This document shows positions 1 through 9,244 of a stretch of 64,000 nt of DNA, piece after piece (within the stretch, counting starts at the first letter, position 1; every line of letters begins with the position of its first letter). Source of the stretch: Enterobacter sp. RHBSTW-00994 (GTDB taxonomy: Bacteria > Pseudomonadota > Gammaproteobacteria > Enterobacterales > Enterobacteriaceae); contig NZ_CP056199.1 of assembly GCF_013782625.1 (NCBI RefSeq), forward strand, positions 4,544,588 to 4,608,587. Direction: 5' to 3'. A program made the position numbers and the translations under genes. The notes below the pieces were generated by a model. It did not search any database. It was given only the letters and a program-made list of their open reading frames with translations, and was not told the origin of the DNA.

Positions 1-1000
1 GCTCGGTCAGGTGGTTACCGATAAAGCCGTTAACGCCCAGAATCAGAACGCGCGTGCGACGTTTGATCGCCACAACCGGAGCACTCGTTATCAGTGCGCC
101 CGCAACCAGACCCAGCGACTGCGCCAGTTGCGTACCCTGAACGTAAACACCGTTGTCTGTCTGGCCGGTAATGATTTCCAGCGCCTGTTCACCACAGCTG
201 ACAATCAGCGGTGAAACGGAGACGACAGTGCCAGGTTTTGCCACCGGAATGTCATCACGCACGCGGGATTTCCAGACGATAAATTTGCTCACACCAGCAA
301 AGCTGTATGCGCCTGGCCACGGATCGGTGACGGCACGCACCAGATTGTGCAACTGACGTGCAGGCTTGTTCCAGTCCAGACGACCGTCTTCAGGTGCACG
401 GCGGCCAAAGCAGCTCGCCTTACTTTCATCCTGAGCCGTTTCTGAGAAAGCGCCCTGACGAATCGCAGGCAGAACATCGCGCAGCACGTTTTGCGCCGCA
501 CCACACAATTTGTGATGCAGCTGTAATGCGGTTTCATCGGCATCAATCGCCACGCTCTGCTGCGCCACAATACCGCCTGCATCAGCGCGGCGTACCATAC
601 GGTGCAATGTTACGCCCGTTTCCGTTTCACCATTAACCAGCACCCAGTTCAGCGGTGCACGACCACGATAGGCTGGCAGCATAGAGCCGTGCAGATTGAA
701 CGCGCCTTTGGTGGCCAGGCTTAAGATCTCGTCGTTCAACAGATTGCGGTAGTAGAAGGAGAAAATCACATCGGGGGCGAGATCCCGAATACGCTCTACC
801 CACAGCGGGTGGTTTACATCATCCGGGGCATAAACCGGGATACCACGCTCTGCGGCAATACGGGCCACAGAACTGAAGAAATGGTTTTCACCGGCAGTGT
901 CCGGATGAGTGAAGATCGCAGCAATATCATAGCCCGCGTCCAGCAGGGCCAGTGTGCCCGTGCACCCCATATCGTGATAGGCAAATACAACAGCTTTCAT
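1..1000 (-). CDS. arnA: ArnA, bifunctional UDP-L-Ara4N formyltransferase / UDP-GlcA C4-decarboxylase (5' part only)
   Basis: Cytoplasmic enzyme of the aminoarabinose (Ara4N) lipid A modification pathway. The N-terminal domain formylates UDP-Ara4N; the C-terminal domain oxidatively decarboxylates UDP-glucuronic acid. Only about 333 codons are in the window. The visible part is the formyltransferase domain, with the folate-enzyme motif [19 protein letters not shown] (the Asn and His are the known catalytic pair), and it stops just inside the second domain at the NAD-binding motif LGVNGFIG. The start ATG overlaps the arnC stop as ATGA, which indicates translational coupling in an arnBCA order. 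The rest of the gene lies left of position 1. Confidence 0.96.
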   Translation of the reverse strand, partial: MKAVVFAYHDMGCTGTLALLDAGYDIAAIFTHPDTAGENHFFSSVARIAAERGIPVYAPDDVNHPLWVERIRDLAPDVIFSFYYRNLLNDEILSLATKGAFNLHGSMLPAYRGRAPLNWVLVNGETETGVTLHRMVRRADAGGIVAQQSVAIDADETALQLHHKLCGAAQNVLRDVLPAIRQGAFSETAQDESKASCFGRRAPEDGRLDWNKPARQLHNLVRAVTDPWPGAYSFAGVSKFIVWKSRVRDDIPVAKPGTVVSVSPLIVSCGEQALEIITGQTDNGVYVQGTQLAQSLGLVAGALITSAPVVAIKRRTRVLILGVNGFIGNHLTE

Positions 1001-1980
1001 GGGTGAATTTCCTCTTGAGACGCTTTGTGTTCCTGACGGACAACACGTTGAATAAAATAGCGCGGACGTGCGCGAACATCGTTATAGATACGGCCAATGT
1101 ACTCACCGAGCAGCCCCATACCGACAAACTGGGCCCCGATGAACATGAACAGAACGGCAAACAGCATGAAGACCCCTTCCGCCGCCCACTGTGGACCGAA
1201 GACCAGTCGCAACACCACCAGCAGAACGGAAAGCGTAAATCCGGCCAGCGCAATGATGCTGCCGAAGACGCTCAGCAAGCGCAGGGGGGTGGTGGTCAGG
1301 CAGGTGATCAGGTCATACATCAGGTTGATCAGACGCATAAAGCTGTACTTCGACTCCCCGTGTTCACGCTCGGCGTGCAGAACCGGGATCTCCGTAGCTT
1401 TACGGGCAAAGGTGTTCGCCAGAATAGGAATGAAGGTGCTGCGTTCGTGGCAGTGCAGCATCGCATCAACAATATGGCGACGGTAGGCGCGCAGCATGCA
1501 GCCATAGTCGCCCATCGCTTTACCCGTGGTGCGCTGGATGAGACGGTTAATGGTGCGCGACGCCAGCTTGCGGAACAAACTGTCCTGGCGGTTTTGGCGC
1601 ACTGTACCGACGACGTCATAACCTTCATCGGCTTTAGCCACCAGACGCGGGATCTCTTCTGGCGGGTTTTGCAGATCGGCGTCCAGGGTGATGATCAAAT
1701 CACCCGTAACGTGGCTGAAACCCGCCATGATGGCGGAATGCTGGCCGTAGTTACGGTTAAGCAACACGGCAACGATATGGCTACCTTCGACCTGTGCTGC
1801 TTCAGTGAGCATCAGGGCTGAGTTATCGCTACTGCCATCATCAACCAGCAAAATTTCATAGGCTTTACCCATGGTTTCACAGGCCGCTGTCGTACGGCGA
1901 ATCAGTTCGGGCAAGCTCTCTTGCTCGTTGTACACCGGAATAACCACGGAGACTTTTTGTACGGGCGGGGCGCTAAACAT
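997..1980 (-). CDS. arnC: ArnC, undecaprenyl-phosphate Ara4FN transferase
   Basis: Inner-membrane glycosyltransferase that moves 4-formamido-arabinose from UDP onto undecaprenyl phosphate. The GT2 domain starts at [14 protein letters not shown]; the DXD-type [11 protein letters not shown] motif follows, and two hydrophobic C-terminal segments ([19 protein letters not shown] and [21 protein letters not shown]) form the membrane anchor. I chose the ATG at 1980, giving 327 aa, close to the 322 aa of E. coli. The reading frame stays open to an upstream ATG at 2034, but that would overlap arnB by about 50 bases and add residues not seen in the family. ArnB ends one base before this start; the stop overlaps arnA. 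Confidence 0.96.
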   Translation of the reverse strand: MFSAPPVQKVSVVIPVYNEQESLPELIRRTTAACETMGKAYEILLVDDGSSDNSALMLTEAAQVEGSHIVAVLLNRNYGQHSAIMAGFSHVTGDLIITLDADLQNPPEEIPRLVAKADEGYDVVGTVRQNRQDSLFRKLASRTINRLIQRTTGKAMGDYGCMLRAYRRHIVDAMLHCHERSTFIPILANTFARKATEIPVLHAEREHGESKYSFMRLINLMYDLITCLTTTPLRLLSVFGSIIALAGFTLSVLLVVLRLVFGPQWAAEGVFMLFAVLFMFIGAQFVGMGLLGEYIGRIYNDVRARPRYFIQRVVRQEHKASQEEIHP

Positions 1981-1981
1981 A

Positions 1982-3121
1982 TCAATGTCCTGCAAGTTGA
2001 TGGAGCGCGGTAATGACGCGGGTTGTGTCGTCATGGGTCATGTCCGGGAAAAGGGGGAGAGAACAGATACGCGCGCTATTCCATTCGGAGTTCGGGAGCG
2101 ATACATCCGGAAAACGCTCGCGGTAGTATTTTTGAGTGTGTGCGGCACGGAAATGCAGACCCGTACCAATACCTTTCTCTTTCAGTGCAGCCATCAGCGC
2201 ATCACGCGTGAGTCCACACTGTGCTTCATCGACACGAATAATGAAAAGATGCCAGGCATGCACATGCGGCCACGCAGGAATGCGCAACGGCTGGAACGGG
2301 GTATCGGAAAGCTCCAGCAGATAGCGGTCGGCAATTTCGCGACGGCGCTTGTTGGCTTCGCTCAGTTTGCCCAGTTGAACCAGTGCCAGCGCGGCGTTGA
2401 TATCAGCGAGGTTGTACTTAAAGCCTGGCGAAATCACTTCTGCCTGAGGAGCACGTCCATGGGTCTGACGATCGTAGGCATCCACACCCAGTCCGTGGAA
2501 TTTCAGGCTACGTATCCGTTGTGCCAGTTGCTCATCATCCGTCACCACTAACCCGCCTTCGGCACAGGTCATGTTTTTGATGGCATGGAAAGAAAAAATA
2601 GCCGTACCTTGCCAGCCCACGTGATGAGCGTTGTAGTAGGTTCCCGCAGCGTGTGCCGCATCCTCAACAACAGGAATGCCGTGACGCTCGCCAATCGTGC
2701 GGATCGTGTCAATATCGCAAGGTGCGCCAGCATAATGCACAGGCACAATCGCTTTAGTGCGTGGCGTAATAGCCGCTTCTACCATTTCTGGCGTGACCAT
2801 CAACGTATCGCGATCGACATCGATCATCACGGGCGTCGCCCCCAACAAGACGATCATGTTGAGCGTCGATACCCATGTCATAGAGGGCGTAATGACTTCA
2901 TCGCCAGGACCAATCCCCAGCGCCATCAGCGTGACATGCATACCCGCGGTAGCAGAACTGACGGCAATGGCATGACGGTTCCCCGTCAGTGCACAGAATG
3001 CTTCTTCAAGCGCCTGATTCTTTGGCCCTGTCGTGATCCAACCTGACATCAGAACGTCCTGAAGCGCCGTAATTTCCTCAACGCCCATCGACGGTCGCGA
3101 AAAAGGCAGAAAATCACTCAT
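1982..3121 (-). CDS. arnB: ArnB, UDP-4-amino-4-deoxy-L-arabinose aminotransferase
   Basis: PLP-dependent DegT/DnrJ/EryC1-family aminotransferase that converts UDP-4-keto-pentose to UDP-Ara4N with glutamate as donor, in the cytoplasm. At 379 aa it has the usual length. It shows the family signature SGWITTGP near residue 27 and the Schiff-base lysine in [14 protein letters not shown] near residue 183. It is the first gene of the arn operon; arnC follows after one base. Expression is expected from the promoter region upstream, where a PmrA-box-like sequence is visible. Modification of lipid A with Ara4N gives resistance to polymyxin and cationic peptides in Enterobacterales (established knowledge). 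Confidence 0.97.
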   Translation of the reverse strand: MSDFLPFSRPSMGVEEITALQDVLMSGWITTGPKNQALEEAFCALTGNRHAIAVSSATAGMHVTLMALGIGPGDEVITPSMTWVSTLNMIVLLGATPVMIDVDRDTLMVTPEMVEAAITPRTKAIVPVHYAGAPCDIDTIRTIGERHGIPVVEDAAHAAGTYYNAHHVGWQGTAIFSFHAIKNMTCAEGGLVVTDDEQLAQRIRSLKFHGLGVDAYDRQTHGRAPQAEVISPGFKYNLADINAALALVQLGKLSEANKRRREIADRYLLELSDTPFQPLRIPAWPHVHAWHLFIIRVDEAQCGLTRDALMAALKEKGIGTGLHFRAAHTQKYYRERFPDVSLPNSEWNSARICSLPLFPDMTHDDTTRVITALHQLAGH

Positions 3122-3488
3122 TATTAATTTCCTTGCTGTATTAAAGGCGTCATCTTTTTACTGCGCTGTCGTAATGGGCAGCTCAATGGGATCTTGCAAG
3201 ATGGTTTTTAAATAAAGACCAAATAAAATCTAGTCGTTGCTTCATTTATGTCAACAAACCATCAACTAAAGCAAAGTAGCGTTCTTTTCTTAGGAAAAAA
3301 TTAAGACATAAATAAAGCGCGATGAAACAGGCAAACCGAGGAGACTAAAAAATCGTTGAACAACATAAAGATAGGTGAAGGTGCTATTTTTTTGAATTTT
3401 TTGTGACTATGCTCACGGCATATTAAGGATATATTTCATTTTATTACCGTGAAAATAATAAGAAAAGTAAATGAATAATCAACCGATA
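3122..3488 (-). promoter_or_regulatory. arn promoter and long AT-rich leader region
   Basis: This gene-free stretch between arnB and the padC terminator is strikingly AT-rich compared with its neighbours. It carries the PmrA-box-like site described separately, about 170 bases from the arnB start, which implies a leader well over 100 bases long. I see no open reading frame of note and no RNA gene. Confidence 0.5.
3289..3305 (-). promoter_or_regulatory. PmrA-box-like direct repeat upstream of arnB
   Basis: Read on the minus strand this is CTTAAT-TTTTT-CCTAAG. The PmrA (BasR) consensus is YTTAAK-N5-YTTAAK, so the first half is a perfect match, the spacing is exact and the second half has one mismatch. 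PmrA control of arn is established in Salmonella and E. coli; that this particular site is used is inference. Confidence 0.6.
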
Positions 3489-3529
3489 TAAAAATACAGG
3501 GGATTTCAGCTGAAAGCCGTAATCCCCTG
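3489..3529 (-). terminator. Rho-independent terminator of padC
   Basis: On the minus strand a perfect 9-bp stem, CAGGGGATT paired with AATCCCCTG, encloses a 15-base loop and is followed by TATTTTTAT. It begins about 30 bases after the padC stop codon. Confidence 0.8.
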
Positions 3530-3559
3530 GGAACTTTTTAATAATGTGAATTGTCGCGC

Positions 3560-4066
3560 TTAGCGAAGATTAGCAGGGAAATCATCGGGCAATTCGCTGG
3601 CAGCACAGGCAATCACATTATCGTTGTTAGCCCCACAATCACGGACAAACGTAATGGTCGCAAATTCATCAATGACTTCAGTCGGATACGCTGGACCCGC
3701 ATCACGATAAGCATTCATCAGAGGAATATGCTCGTTCTGGAAACAGACGGTTTTTTCAGGATTATTGATGACCCAGCGTGGGAAGAAAATTGTCCCATGG
3801 AACAATTTATCACCCAGGTTCACGATCAGACTGACATCAGTACCCGTCGGCTCAGTCCAGGAAATCTTATAGATACTCTCCCCAACCCGCACAATATAAG
3901 CCTGCTGGTCCTTCACCCAACGGTTTGCCACGATGCCGCTGTGGATGCGGTAATCCAGCGTGGTGTCATTTTTTACGTAAATCTCATAGTTCCAGCCATT
4001 ATCGTAGGTATACACCAGGTGTTTGCCCACAAAGCCGCTTAAATCATGTTTGTCGAAGGTGTTCAT
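3560..4066 (-). CDS. padC: Phenolic acid decarboxylase (ferulate/p-coumarate decarboxylase)
   Basis: Cofactor-free cytoplasmic enzyme that decarboxylates p-coumaric, ferulic and caffeic acids to 4-vinyl phenols, detoxifying plant hydroxycinnamates. The 168-aa length is normal. The residues known for the Enterobacter and Bacillus enzymes are all present: Tyr19 and Tyr21 (substrate carboxylate), Asn23, Trp25 and Tyr27 at the entrance, Arg49, Glu72 and Glu134. A good ribosome site (AGAGGAGA, 7 bases before ATG) fixes the start. It is a single-gene unit with its own terminator and diverges from a LysR regulator, its probable controller. It is not part of the E. coli core order here, so it is an accessory acquisition at this site. 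Confidence 0.95.
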   Translation of the reverse strand: MNTFDKHDLSGFVGKHLVYTYDNGWNYEIYVKNDTTLDYRIHSGIVANRWVKDQQAYIVRVGESIYKISWTEPTGTDVSLIVNLGDKLFHGTIFFPRWVINNPEKTVCFQNEHIPLMNAYRDAGPAYPTEVIDEFATITFVRDCGANNDNVIACAASELPDDFPANLR

Positions 4067-4113
4067 AACGGGTCTCCTCTGTTTTGATGAAACGATCGTA
4101 CCCCTTCAAAAAA

Positions 4114-4152
4114 TGAATGAATAACGCTATGTTTGAATCAAATTCATTCAAA
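4114..4152. promoter_or_regulatory. Inverted repeats in the padC / lysR intergenic region, probable LysR operator
   Basis: Two overlapping dyads are visible: TGAATGAA (4114-4121) with TTCATTCA (4143-4150), and TTTGAAT (4132-4138) with ATTCAAA (4146-4152). LysR-type regulators bind interrupted dyads between themselves and the divergent target gene. The position immediately upstream of the regulator start suggests autoregulation as well as padC control (inference). Confidence 0.5.
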
Positions 4153-4165
4153 TTTTAGATGTGTT

Positions 4166-5047
4166 ATGCATAAGACAACGCTGGAACAATGGTCACTGCT
4201 GGAAAAGGTCGTCACCCTTGGCAGCTTCGCAAAAGCTGCCGAAGAGAGTAACCGAAGCCAGTCTTCCGTGAGTTACAACCTGTCGCTGTTGCAGGAGCGT
4301 CTGGGCGTGGCGCTGCTGGTCCCGGAGGGACGCCGGGCGGTATTGACCCCTGCCGGGGAATTACTGCTCAACCAGGTCAAACCGCTGCTCAACGCCTTTT
4401 CTTATGTCGAAACCCGCGCCGCCACTCTGCGCAGTGGCATGCGCACGCAACTGGATCTGGTTGTCGACAGCATTTTCCCGCGCCGCCGCCTGTTCGCTAT
4501 TTTGCGTCAGTTTCAGCAACGGTATCCGCAAACGCAGGTGCGGCTGACTGAAGTGCTGGAAAACGCCAGTTCAGAGCCGATTAATAACGAGGCCGATGTA
4601 ATGGTGCTGACCCGCCGTCAGGACATCACCGGCTTGGGTGAATGGCTTATGAATATCGACTTTGTCGCCGTCGCCCATCGCGATCATCCCCTGTTCACCC
4701 TTGATACGCCGCTTAACGACGAACTGCTGCGCCCGTGGCCATTGATTCAAATTGCAGGTAGTGCTCCTGCCGCGCGTCAGGCCGGTGAATCATGGACATT
4801 TTCGACGATCGATGCCGCTATCGAAGCGGTGATGTTCCAGGTGGGGTATGGCTGGCTACCCGAAGAACGTATTCAAACGCAACTGGAGCAGGGCATTCTT
4901 AAAACATTGCCTTTGAGCCACGGTATCCGACGAGCTACTCCGCTGCACCTGATTGTTAAGCGATCGCTCACCCCACTGGATGAGCAGGTTGAAACACTAC
5001 TCCGCCTTTTTAGCCAACCTCAGGATCCGTCAACTGCTACGCTTTAA
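4166..5047 (+). CDS. LysR-family transcriptional regulator, probable regulator of padC and the downstream SDR gene
   Basis: A 293-aa LysR-type regulator: winged helix-turn-helix in residues 1-60 (core FAKAAEESNRSQSSVSYNLSLLQERLG), then a periplasmic-binding-protein-like effector domain to the C-terminus. I chose the ATG at 4166 because it gives the normal LysR N-terminus; the frame extends to a TTG at 4133 that would run through the probable operator. It diverges from padC, and its stop lies 33 bases before the SDR start, so both are probably cotranscribed. The ligand is unknown; a phenolic acid is the obvious guess from context. Confidence 0.85.
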   Translation: MHKTTLEQWSLLEKVVTLGSFAKAAEESNRSQSSVSYNLSLLQERLGVALLVPEGRRAVLTPAGELLLNQVKPLLNAFSYVETRAATLRSGMRTQLDLVVDSIFPRRRLFAILRQFQQRYPQTQVRLTEVLENASSEPINNEADVMVLTRRQDITGLGEWLMNIDFVAVAHRDHPLFTLDTPLNDELLRPWPLIQIAGSAPAARQAGESWTFSTIDAAIEAVMFQVGYGWLPEERIQTQLEQGILKTLPLSHGIRRATPLHLIVKRSLTPLDEQVETLLRLFSQPQDPSTATL

Positions 5048-5080
5048 GGTCTGAACTTTGAAAACGACAAGGAGCCGATC

Positions 5081-5875
5081 ATGAAAATCGATTTTACGGG
5101 AAAAGTGGCACTGGTCACCGCCTCCACTGGCGGCATTGGCTTTGCTATCGCCAGAGGGTTGGCTGAAAGTGGTGCTGAGGTGATTATCAACGGACGCAGC
5201 ACAGAATCCGTGAACAAGGGGATACAGCAGTTGCAGCAGGTTGTGCCTGGCGTTCAGGTCCGCGCGGCGGTGGCCGATCTCAGCTCGCCAGAAGGGGTTG
5301 ATTCCCTCCTGAAGGTGGCGGCGAATGTCGACATTCTGGTCAACAACGCCGGGATCTACGGACCGCAGGATTTCTACGCCACAGACGATGAAACCTGGGA
5401 GCGCTACTGGCAAACCAACGTCATGTCAGGTGTGCGCCTCTCCCGCGCCCTGCTACCCGGCATGGTGCAAAAAGGCTGGGGCCGCGTGGTATTTATTTCA
5501 TCGGAGTCAGCTCGCAATATTCCGGCAGACATGATCCACTATGGTGTGACCAAAACGGCACAGCTCTCTCTGGCACGCGGACTGGCAAAATTCGTGGCCG
5601 GAAGCGGCGTAACGGTTAACAGCGTGCTACCCGGCCCGACAATGTCCGATGGATTCGCACAGATGATGAAGGACGAGGTCGAAAAAACCGGTAAATCACT
5701 TGAGCAACTGGCGAAGGAGTTTGTCATGGCGAACCGTCCAGGCTCGGTTATCCAGCGCGCCGCCACGGTTGAAGAGGTCGCTAATATGGTGGTGTATGTC
5801 TGTTCAACTCAGGCTTCTGCCACCTCCGGTGCGGCCTTGCGTGTCGACGGCGGTGTCGTGGATGACATCATCTGA
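5081..5875 (+). CDS. SDR-family NAD(P)-dependent oxidoreductase
   Basis: Classical short-chain dehydrogenase/reductase, 264 aa, Rossmann fold. The dinucleotide motif is TASTGGIG (residues 13-20, with Ala in place of the usual first Gly), NNAG is at 88-91, and the catalytic Ser/Tyr/Lys set is Ser140-141, Tyr154 and Lys158 (YGVTK). It has a strong ribosome site (AAGGAG, 6 bases before ATG) and sits directly behind the LysR gene. The substrate cannot be read from sequence; proximity to padC suggests an aromatic or plant-derived aldehyde, ketone or alcohol, but this is inference. Confidence 0.88.
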   Translation: MKIDFTGKVALVTASTGGIGFAIARGLAESGAEVIINGRSTESVNKGIQQLQQVVPGVQVRAAVADLSSPEGVDSLLKVAANVDILVNNAGIYGPQDFYATDDETWERYWQTNVMSGVRLSRALLPGMVQKGWGRVVFISSESARNIPADMIHYGVTKTAQLSLARGLAKFVAGSGVTVNSVLPGPTMSDGFAQMMKDEVEKTGKSLEQLAKEFVMANRPGSVIQRAATVEEVANMVVYVCSTQASATSGAALRVDGGVVDDII

Positions 5876-5982
5876 CCGGGCTTGCCCACAAGTTCGATAA
5901 AAAAACGCGCGCGATATAAGGACTGTAGAGGTAAAGCAGGTAAACTAATGCGCAGAATGTGTATTTCAGCTAAGACGTATCT

Positions 5983-6651
5983 ATGACCAATATGATTGCC
6001 GATGAGGCAGTGGCAAAATCCAGAGTGCTCTCTGTCTTTGACTTTGATGGAACCCTGACGCACCACGACAGCTTTATCCCTTTCCTGCGTTTTGCCTTTG
6101 GTAAACGCTACTTCGCGGGTCGTCTGGTCCGTATGGCGTTACCGACCATCCGTTGCGTACGCCGGAAGCTGACGCGTGATGAGCTGAAAGAAGTGCTGAT
6201 CAAAACCTTCCTCACTGGCGTAGATGAACATTGGCTGCGTCAGCAGGCGGAAGCGTTTTGCGAGAAAAACTGGACAAAACTGATGCGCCCGGCAGGTGTT
6301 CTGGCGGTGGCGGCAGAGGTTAACTCCGGCGCGGAAGTGACGATTTGTTCTGCGTCTCCGGCACTGGTGTTACAGCCGTGGGCCGATAAGCTCGGGATTA
6401 AGTTGATTGGTACGCAACTGGAAGTGAAAAACGGCAAGCTGACCGGGCATATTACCGGCCATAACTGCCGTTGTGCTCAGAAAGTGGCAAGGCTGGAAAA
6501 AGTGTATGGCGATCTGAACGATTACCACCTTCGTGCCTGGGGCGATACCCGTGGCGACCACGAACTGCTGGCGGCGGCGCAAGATCCACACTGGCGACAC
6601 TTCCATCATCCGCGTAAGCGCCGGAACTCACCGATTAAGCGTGAAGTGTGA
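5983..6651 (+). CDS. HAD-superfamily IB phosphatase
   Basis: A 222-aa haloacid-dehalogenase-like hydrolase of subfamily IB. Motif I is VFDFDGTLT with nucleophile Asp20 and Asp22; motif II is in TICSASPAL; the acidic motif III is WGDTRGDHELL near the C-terminus. Such enzymes dephosphorylate small metabolites such as phosphoserine or phosphatidylglycerophosphate; the substrate here is not identifiable. The C-terminus is basic (HHPRKRRNSPIKREV). Two in-frame ATGs (5983 and 5992) are possible starts and the ribosome site is weak. A perfect hairpin follows the stop. Confidence 0.85.
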   Translation: MTNMIADEAVAKSRVLSVFDFDGTLTHHDSFIPFLRFAFGKRYFAGRLVRMALPTIRCVRRKLTRDELKEVLIKTFLTGVDEHWLRQQAEAFCEKNWTKLMRPAGVLAVAAEVNSGAEVTICSASPALVLQPWADKLGIKLIGTQLEVKNGKLTGHITGHNCRCAQKVARLEKVYGDLNDYHLRAWGDTRGDHELLAAAQDPHWRHFHHPRKRRNSPIKREV

Positions 6652-6657
6652 TCTATG

Positions 6658-6680
6658 GCCCTCTCCCTATGGGAGAGGGC
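6658..6680. terminator. C/T-rich perfect hairpin (GCCCTCTCCC / GGGAGAGGGC)
   Basis: A 10-bp perfect stem with a 3-base loop, placed between the convergent HAD and terC-family genes. There is no clear T-run. It belongs to a set of similar hairpins in this window (near 11873, 21834, 35374 and 54869). Confidence 0.7.
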
Positions 6681-6692
6681 GAAAGCATGACA

Positions 6693-7718
6693 TCAGGCTT
6701 CTCGTTTCCCAGGGAAGAGCACGCTCGTAATAATCCCAAGAGCCAGTACACCCAAAACCACAAACAAACTCGCCGTGGCGGAGATGCTGTAACCGTGATG
6801 CCAGAAGTGGTCTGTCGCATTCAGCCCAAGCTTAAACGCCACAAAGAACAGCAGCAGAACCACCGCTTTTTCCAGATGCACCAGATACTGTTTCAGCGCC
6901 TCCAGTACAAAGTAGAGCGTACGCAGGCCGAGGATCGCAAACATCATGGCACTATAGATAATCAACGGTTCACGGCTAACGGCAATAATGGCCGGAACAG
7001 AGTCAAACGCGAACATCACATCGGAAAGTTCAACCACGGCCACACAGAGTAATAACGGCGTCGCGTAGCGTTTCGCCTTCTTCACTCGCCCCACCATCAC
7101 ATCCTGGTTTTCCGGCTTTTCGAGTTCGGCATCAACCTCTTTCTGGCTAAGAATGAACGCATGGCTGCTAATTTTCGGCCAGACAGGGTAAAAACGTTTC
7201 ACCAGCCGATAGGCCAGGTGGCCGGAGTAATCTTCGACTTCATCACTCTCTTCGTTGCGTTTCAGCATCATCACCGCCGTCCAGCCAACAACCAGGGCAA
7301 AGATCACTTCAACATACGGCCCCAGACTCAATAAGCTGGTCCCAATGGCAACAAAGATACCGCGGAAGACAATCGCCCCCAGCACCCCCCAGTACAGCAC
7401 GCGGTGGCGGTACTTATCCGGCACGCCGAACCAGGCGAAGATCGCCATCATCACAAACAGGTTATCGACGGAAAGCACCTCTTCCAGCGCATAACCCGTA
7501 AGGAACAGGCTCGCCATTTCCGCGCCGTGGTGCACATAGAGGAATCCGGCGAAAGCCATCGCCATCATGACCCAGAAAATGGACCACATCGCCGCACTTT
7601 TCAGCGAAATGGGCTTATCGTGACGGTGCATGAAGAGGTCGATAAACATCGCCCCAACGGCCATTACCACAAAGACAACAACGGTTTCCGTCGGGAAACC
7701 GAGATGAGCAGCAGACAT
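6693..7718 (-). CDS. TerC-family integral membrane protein (TerC/Alx group)
   Basis: A polytopic inner-membrane protein of 341 aa with about nine hydrophobic segments. It contains the family signature EEVLSVDNLFVMMAIF in the first half and its counterpart VVELSDVMFAFDSVPAIIAVS in the second; the conserved Asp residues in membrane segments are typical of metal-exporting TerC/Alx proteins. I chose the ATG at 7718, which has AAGGG about 7 bases upstream, over a TTG two codons earlier. No other ter genes are nearby, so this is an orphan. Recent work links the family to manganese export and to metalation of secreted enzymes (established for relatives); a role here in tellurite resistance or metal homeostasis is not shown. 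Confidence 0.88.
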   Translation of the reverse strand: MSAAHLGFPTETVVVFVVMAVGAMFIDLFMHRHDKPISLKSAAMWSIFWVMMAMAFAGFLYVHHGAEMASLFLTGYALEEVLSVDNLFVMMAIFAWFGVPDKYRHRVLYWGVLGAIVFRGIFVAIGTSLLSLGPYVEVIFALVVGWTAVMMLKRNEESDEVEDYSGHLAYRLVKRFYPVWPKISSHAFILSQKEVDAELEKPENQDVMVGRVKKAKRYATPLLLCVAVVELSDVMFAFDSVPAIIAVSREPLIIYSAMMFAILGLRTLYFVLEALKQYLVHLEKAVVLLLFFVAFKLGLNATDHFWHHGYSISATASLFVVLGVLALGIITSVLFPGKREA

Positions 7719-7816
7719 ACACAACCCTTTTTGAAAACAAAGACACTAACCATGCTGACTGGCATAAACCAGTAATGAAAAGAGTGGACCGTTTTGCGTC
7801 TTACCACTCAAAAAAA

Positions 7817-9016
7817 TCAAACATTCTTTTCAGCCAGCGCCTGCGCGCATGCCCAGGCACTCGCCCATGCCCACTGGAAGTTATATCCCCCCAGCCAGCC
7901 GGTGACATCCATCACCTCACCAATAAAGTAGAGCCCCGGCACGTTACGTGCTTCCATAGTACGTGACGAAAGTTCATGCGTATCCACGCCGCCAAGGGTG
8001 ACTTCCGCCGTGCGATAGCCTTCTGTCCCATTAGGCTGTACACGCCAGTTGGTCAGGGTATCAACCAGCGCCTGCTGGTCGCGATTATTGAGCTGTTTAA
8101 GCGAGACATCAGGGATCTGTCCCAGAAGCTGCAAACACTCCACCAGTCGTTTCGGCAACTGCATTGCCAGGGTGTTTTTCAGACTCTGATTCGGGTGCGC
8201 GGTGCGTTGTTCGTCAAGGAAGCTCTCCAGGTCACACTCAGGGACTAAATTCACCGTCACAAACTCGCCCGGCTGCCAGTAACTGGAGATTTGCAGTACC
8301 GCAGGCCCGGAGAGACCACGATGCGTAAAAAGAAGATTTTCACGGAATACGGTTCCATCCTCCGCCGTAATAACGGAAGGAACAGAGACGCCAGACAGGG
8401 TCTGTAACTGTTCAAGTAGCGGCTTGTGCAGGGTAAAGGGGACAAGACCCGCACGCGTTGGCAATACTTTTAGGCCAAACTGTTCAGCAATCTTGTAGCC
8501 AAAAGGCGACGCGCCCAGACCCGGCATCGACAAGCCACCGCTGGCAATGACCAGATTATCCGTACTGAGGGTGTCACCGTTGAGCTGCAACGTGTAGCCT
8601 TGACCGTCTTTTGTCACGTCGAGCACTTCCGTGCGCAAACGCATCACCACACCACCTTTCTCACACTCAGCCACCAGCATATCGACAATCTGCTGTGCCG
8701 AGTCATCGCAAAAAAGCTGGCCCAGCGTTTTTTCATGCCATGCAATACCGTGTTTGCCCACCAGGTCAATAAAGTCCCATTGGGTGTAACGCGCCAGAGC
8801 AGATTTGCAGAAATGGCGGTTCTGGCTCAGGTAGGCGGCGGGTTCCACATACAGGTTTGTGAAGTTGCAGCGCCCTCCGCCAGACATCAGGATCTTGCGG
8901 CCTGGTTTTTTACCATTATCCAGCAACAGCACTCGACGACCCGCCTGTCCGGCCATTGCCGCACAGAACATACCCGCCGCACCGGCACCAATTACAACGG
9001 CATCAAACCTTTCCAC
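7817..9016 (-). CDS. yhiN: YhiN, NAD(P)/FAD-dependent oxidoreductase (HI0933/BaiN-like flavoprotein)
   Basis: Flavoprotein of 399 aa. The N-terminal FAD-binding motif is VVIGAGAAGMFCAAMAGQAG, followed by the family signature GKKPGRKILMSGGGRCNFTN; a C-terminal GEVMDVTGWLGGYNFQWAW closes the fold. The GTG at 9016 (VERFDAV...) matches the E. coli N-terminus and has AGAGGA 8 bases upstream; the frame is open to a GTG at 9070, which would add 18 residues. The physiological reaction is not known for YhiN. As in E. coli it diverges from pitA. Confidence 0.92.
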   Translation of the reverse strand: MERFDAVVIGAGAAGMFCAAMAGQAGRRVLLLDNGKKPGRKILMSGGGRCNFTNLYVEPAAYLSQNRHFCKSALARYTQWDFIDLVGKHGIAWHEKTLGQLFCDDSAQQIVDMLVAECEKGGVVMRLRTEVLDVTKDGQGYTLQLNGDTLSTDNLVIASGGLSMPGLGASPFGYKIAEQFGLKVLPTRAGLVPFTLHKPLLEQLQTLSGVSVPSVITAEDGTVFRENLLFTHRGLSGPAVLQISSYWQPGEFVTVNLVPECDLESFLDEQRTAHPNQSLKNTLAMQLPKRLVECLQLLGQIPDVSLKQLNNRDQQALVDTLTNWRVQPNGTEGYRTAEVTLGGVDTHELSSRTMEARNVPGLYFIGEVMDVTGWLGGYNFQWAWASAWACAQALAEKNV

Positions 9017-9244
9017 GTCAAAATCCTCTTCGTTAACTGCCGCGGATTGTAAAGTTTCCGCTGTGGTCACACCAGCGTAAATAAATATTACAAAGCCATT
9101 TCATTGAAATTTAAAGAATAACCTCTCAGGCACAATTCCCAAATCAGGTGGTATATCAAAAAAAGTCTATATTTCACTTTGCCCGTTGCGCATTTGTCCT
9201 GGATAATGCGCCGCGTTCATGTCCTCAAAATGGCGTAACGTCCT

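Noticed and set aside
952..1821. Long plus-strand open frame of 289 codons
   Set aside because: It lies antisense to arnC and arnA, whose protein families are certain; the frame is a shadow of biased codon use.
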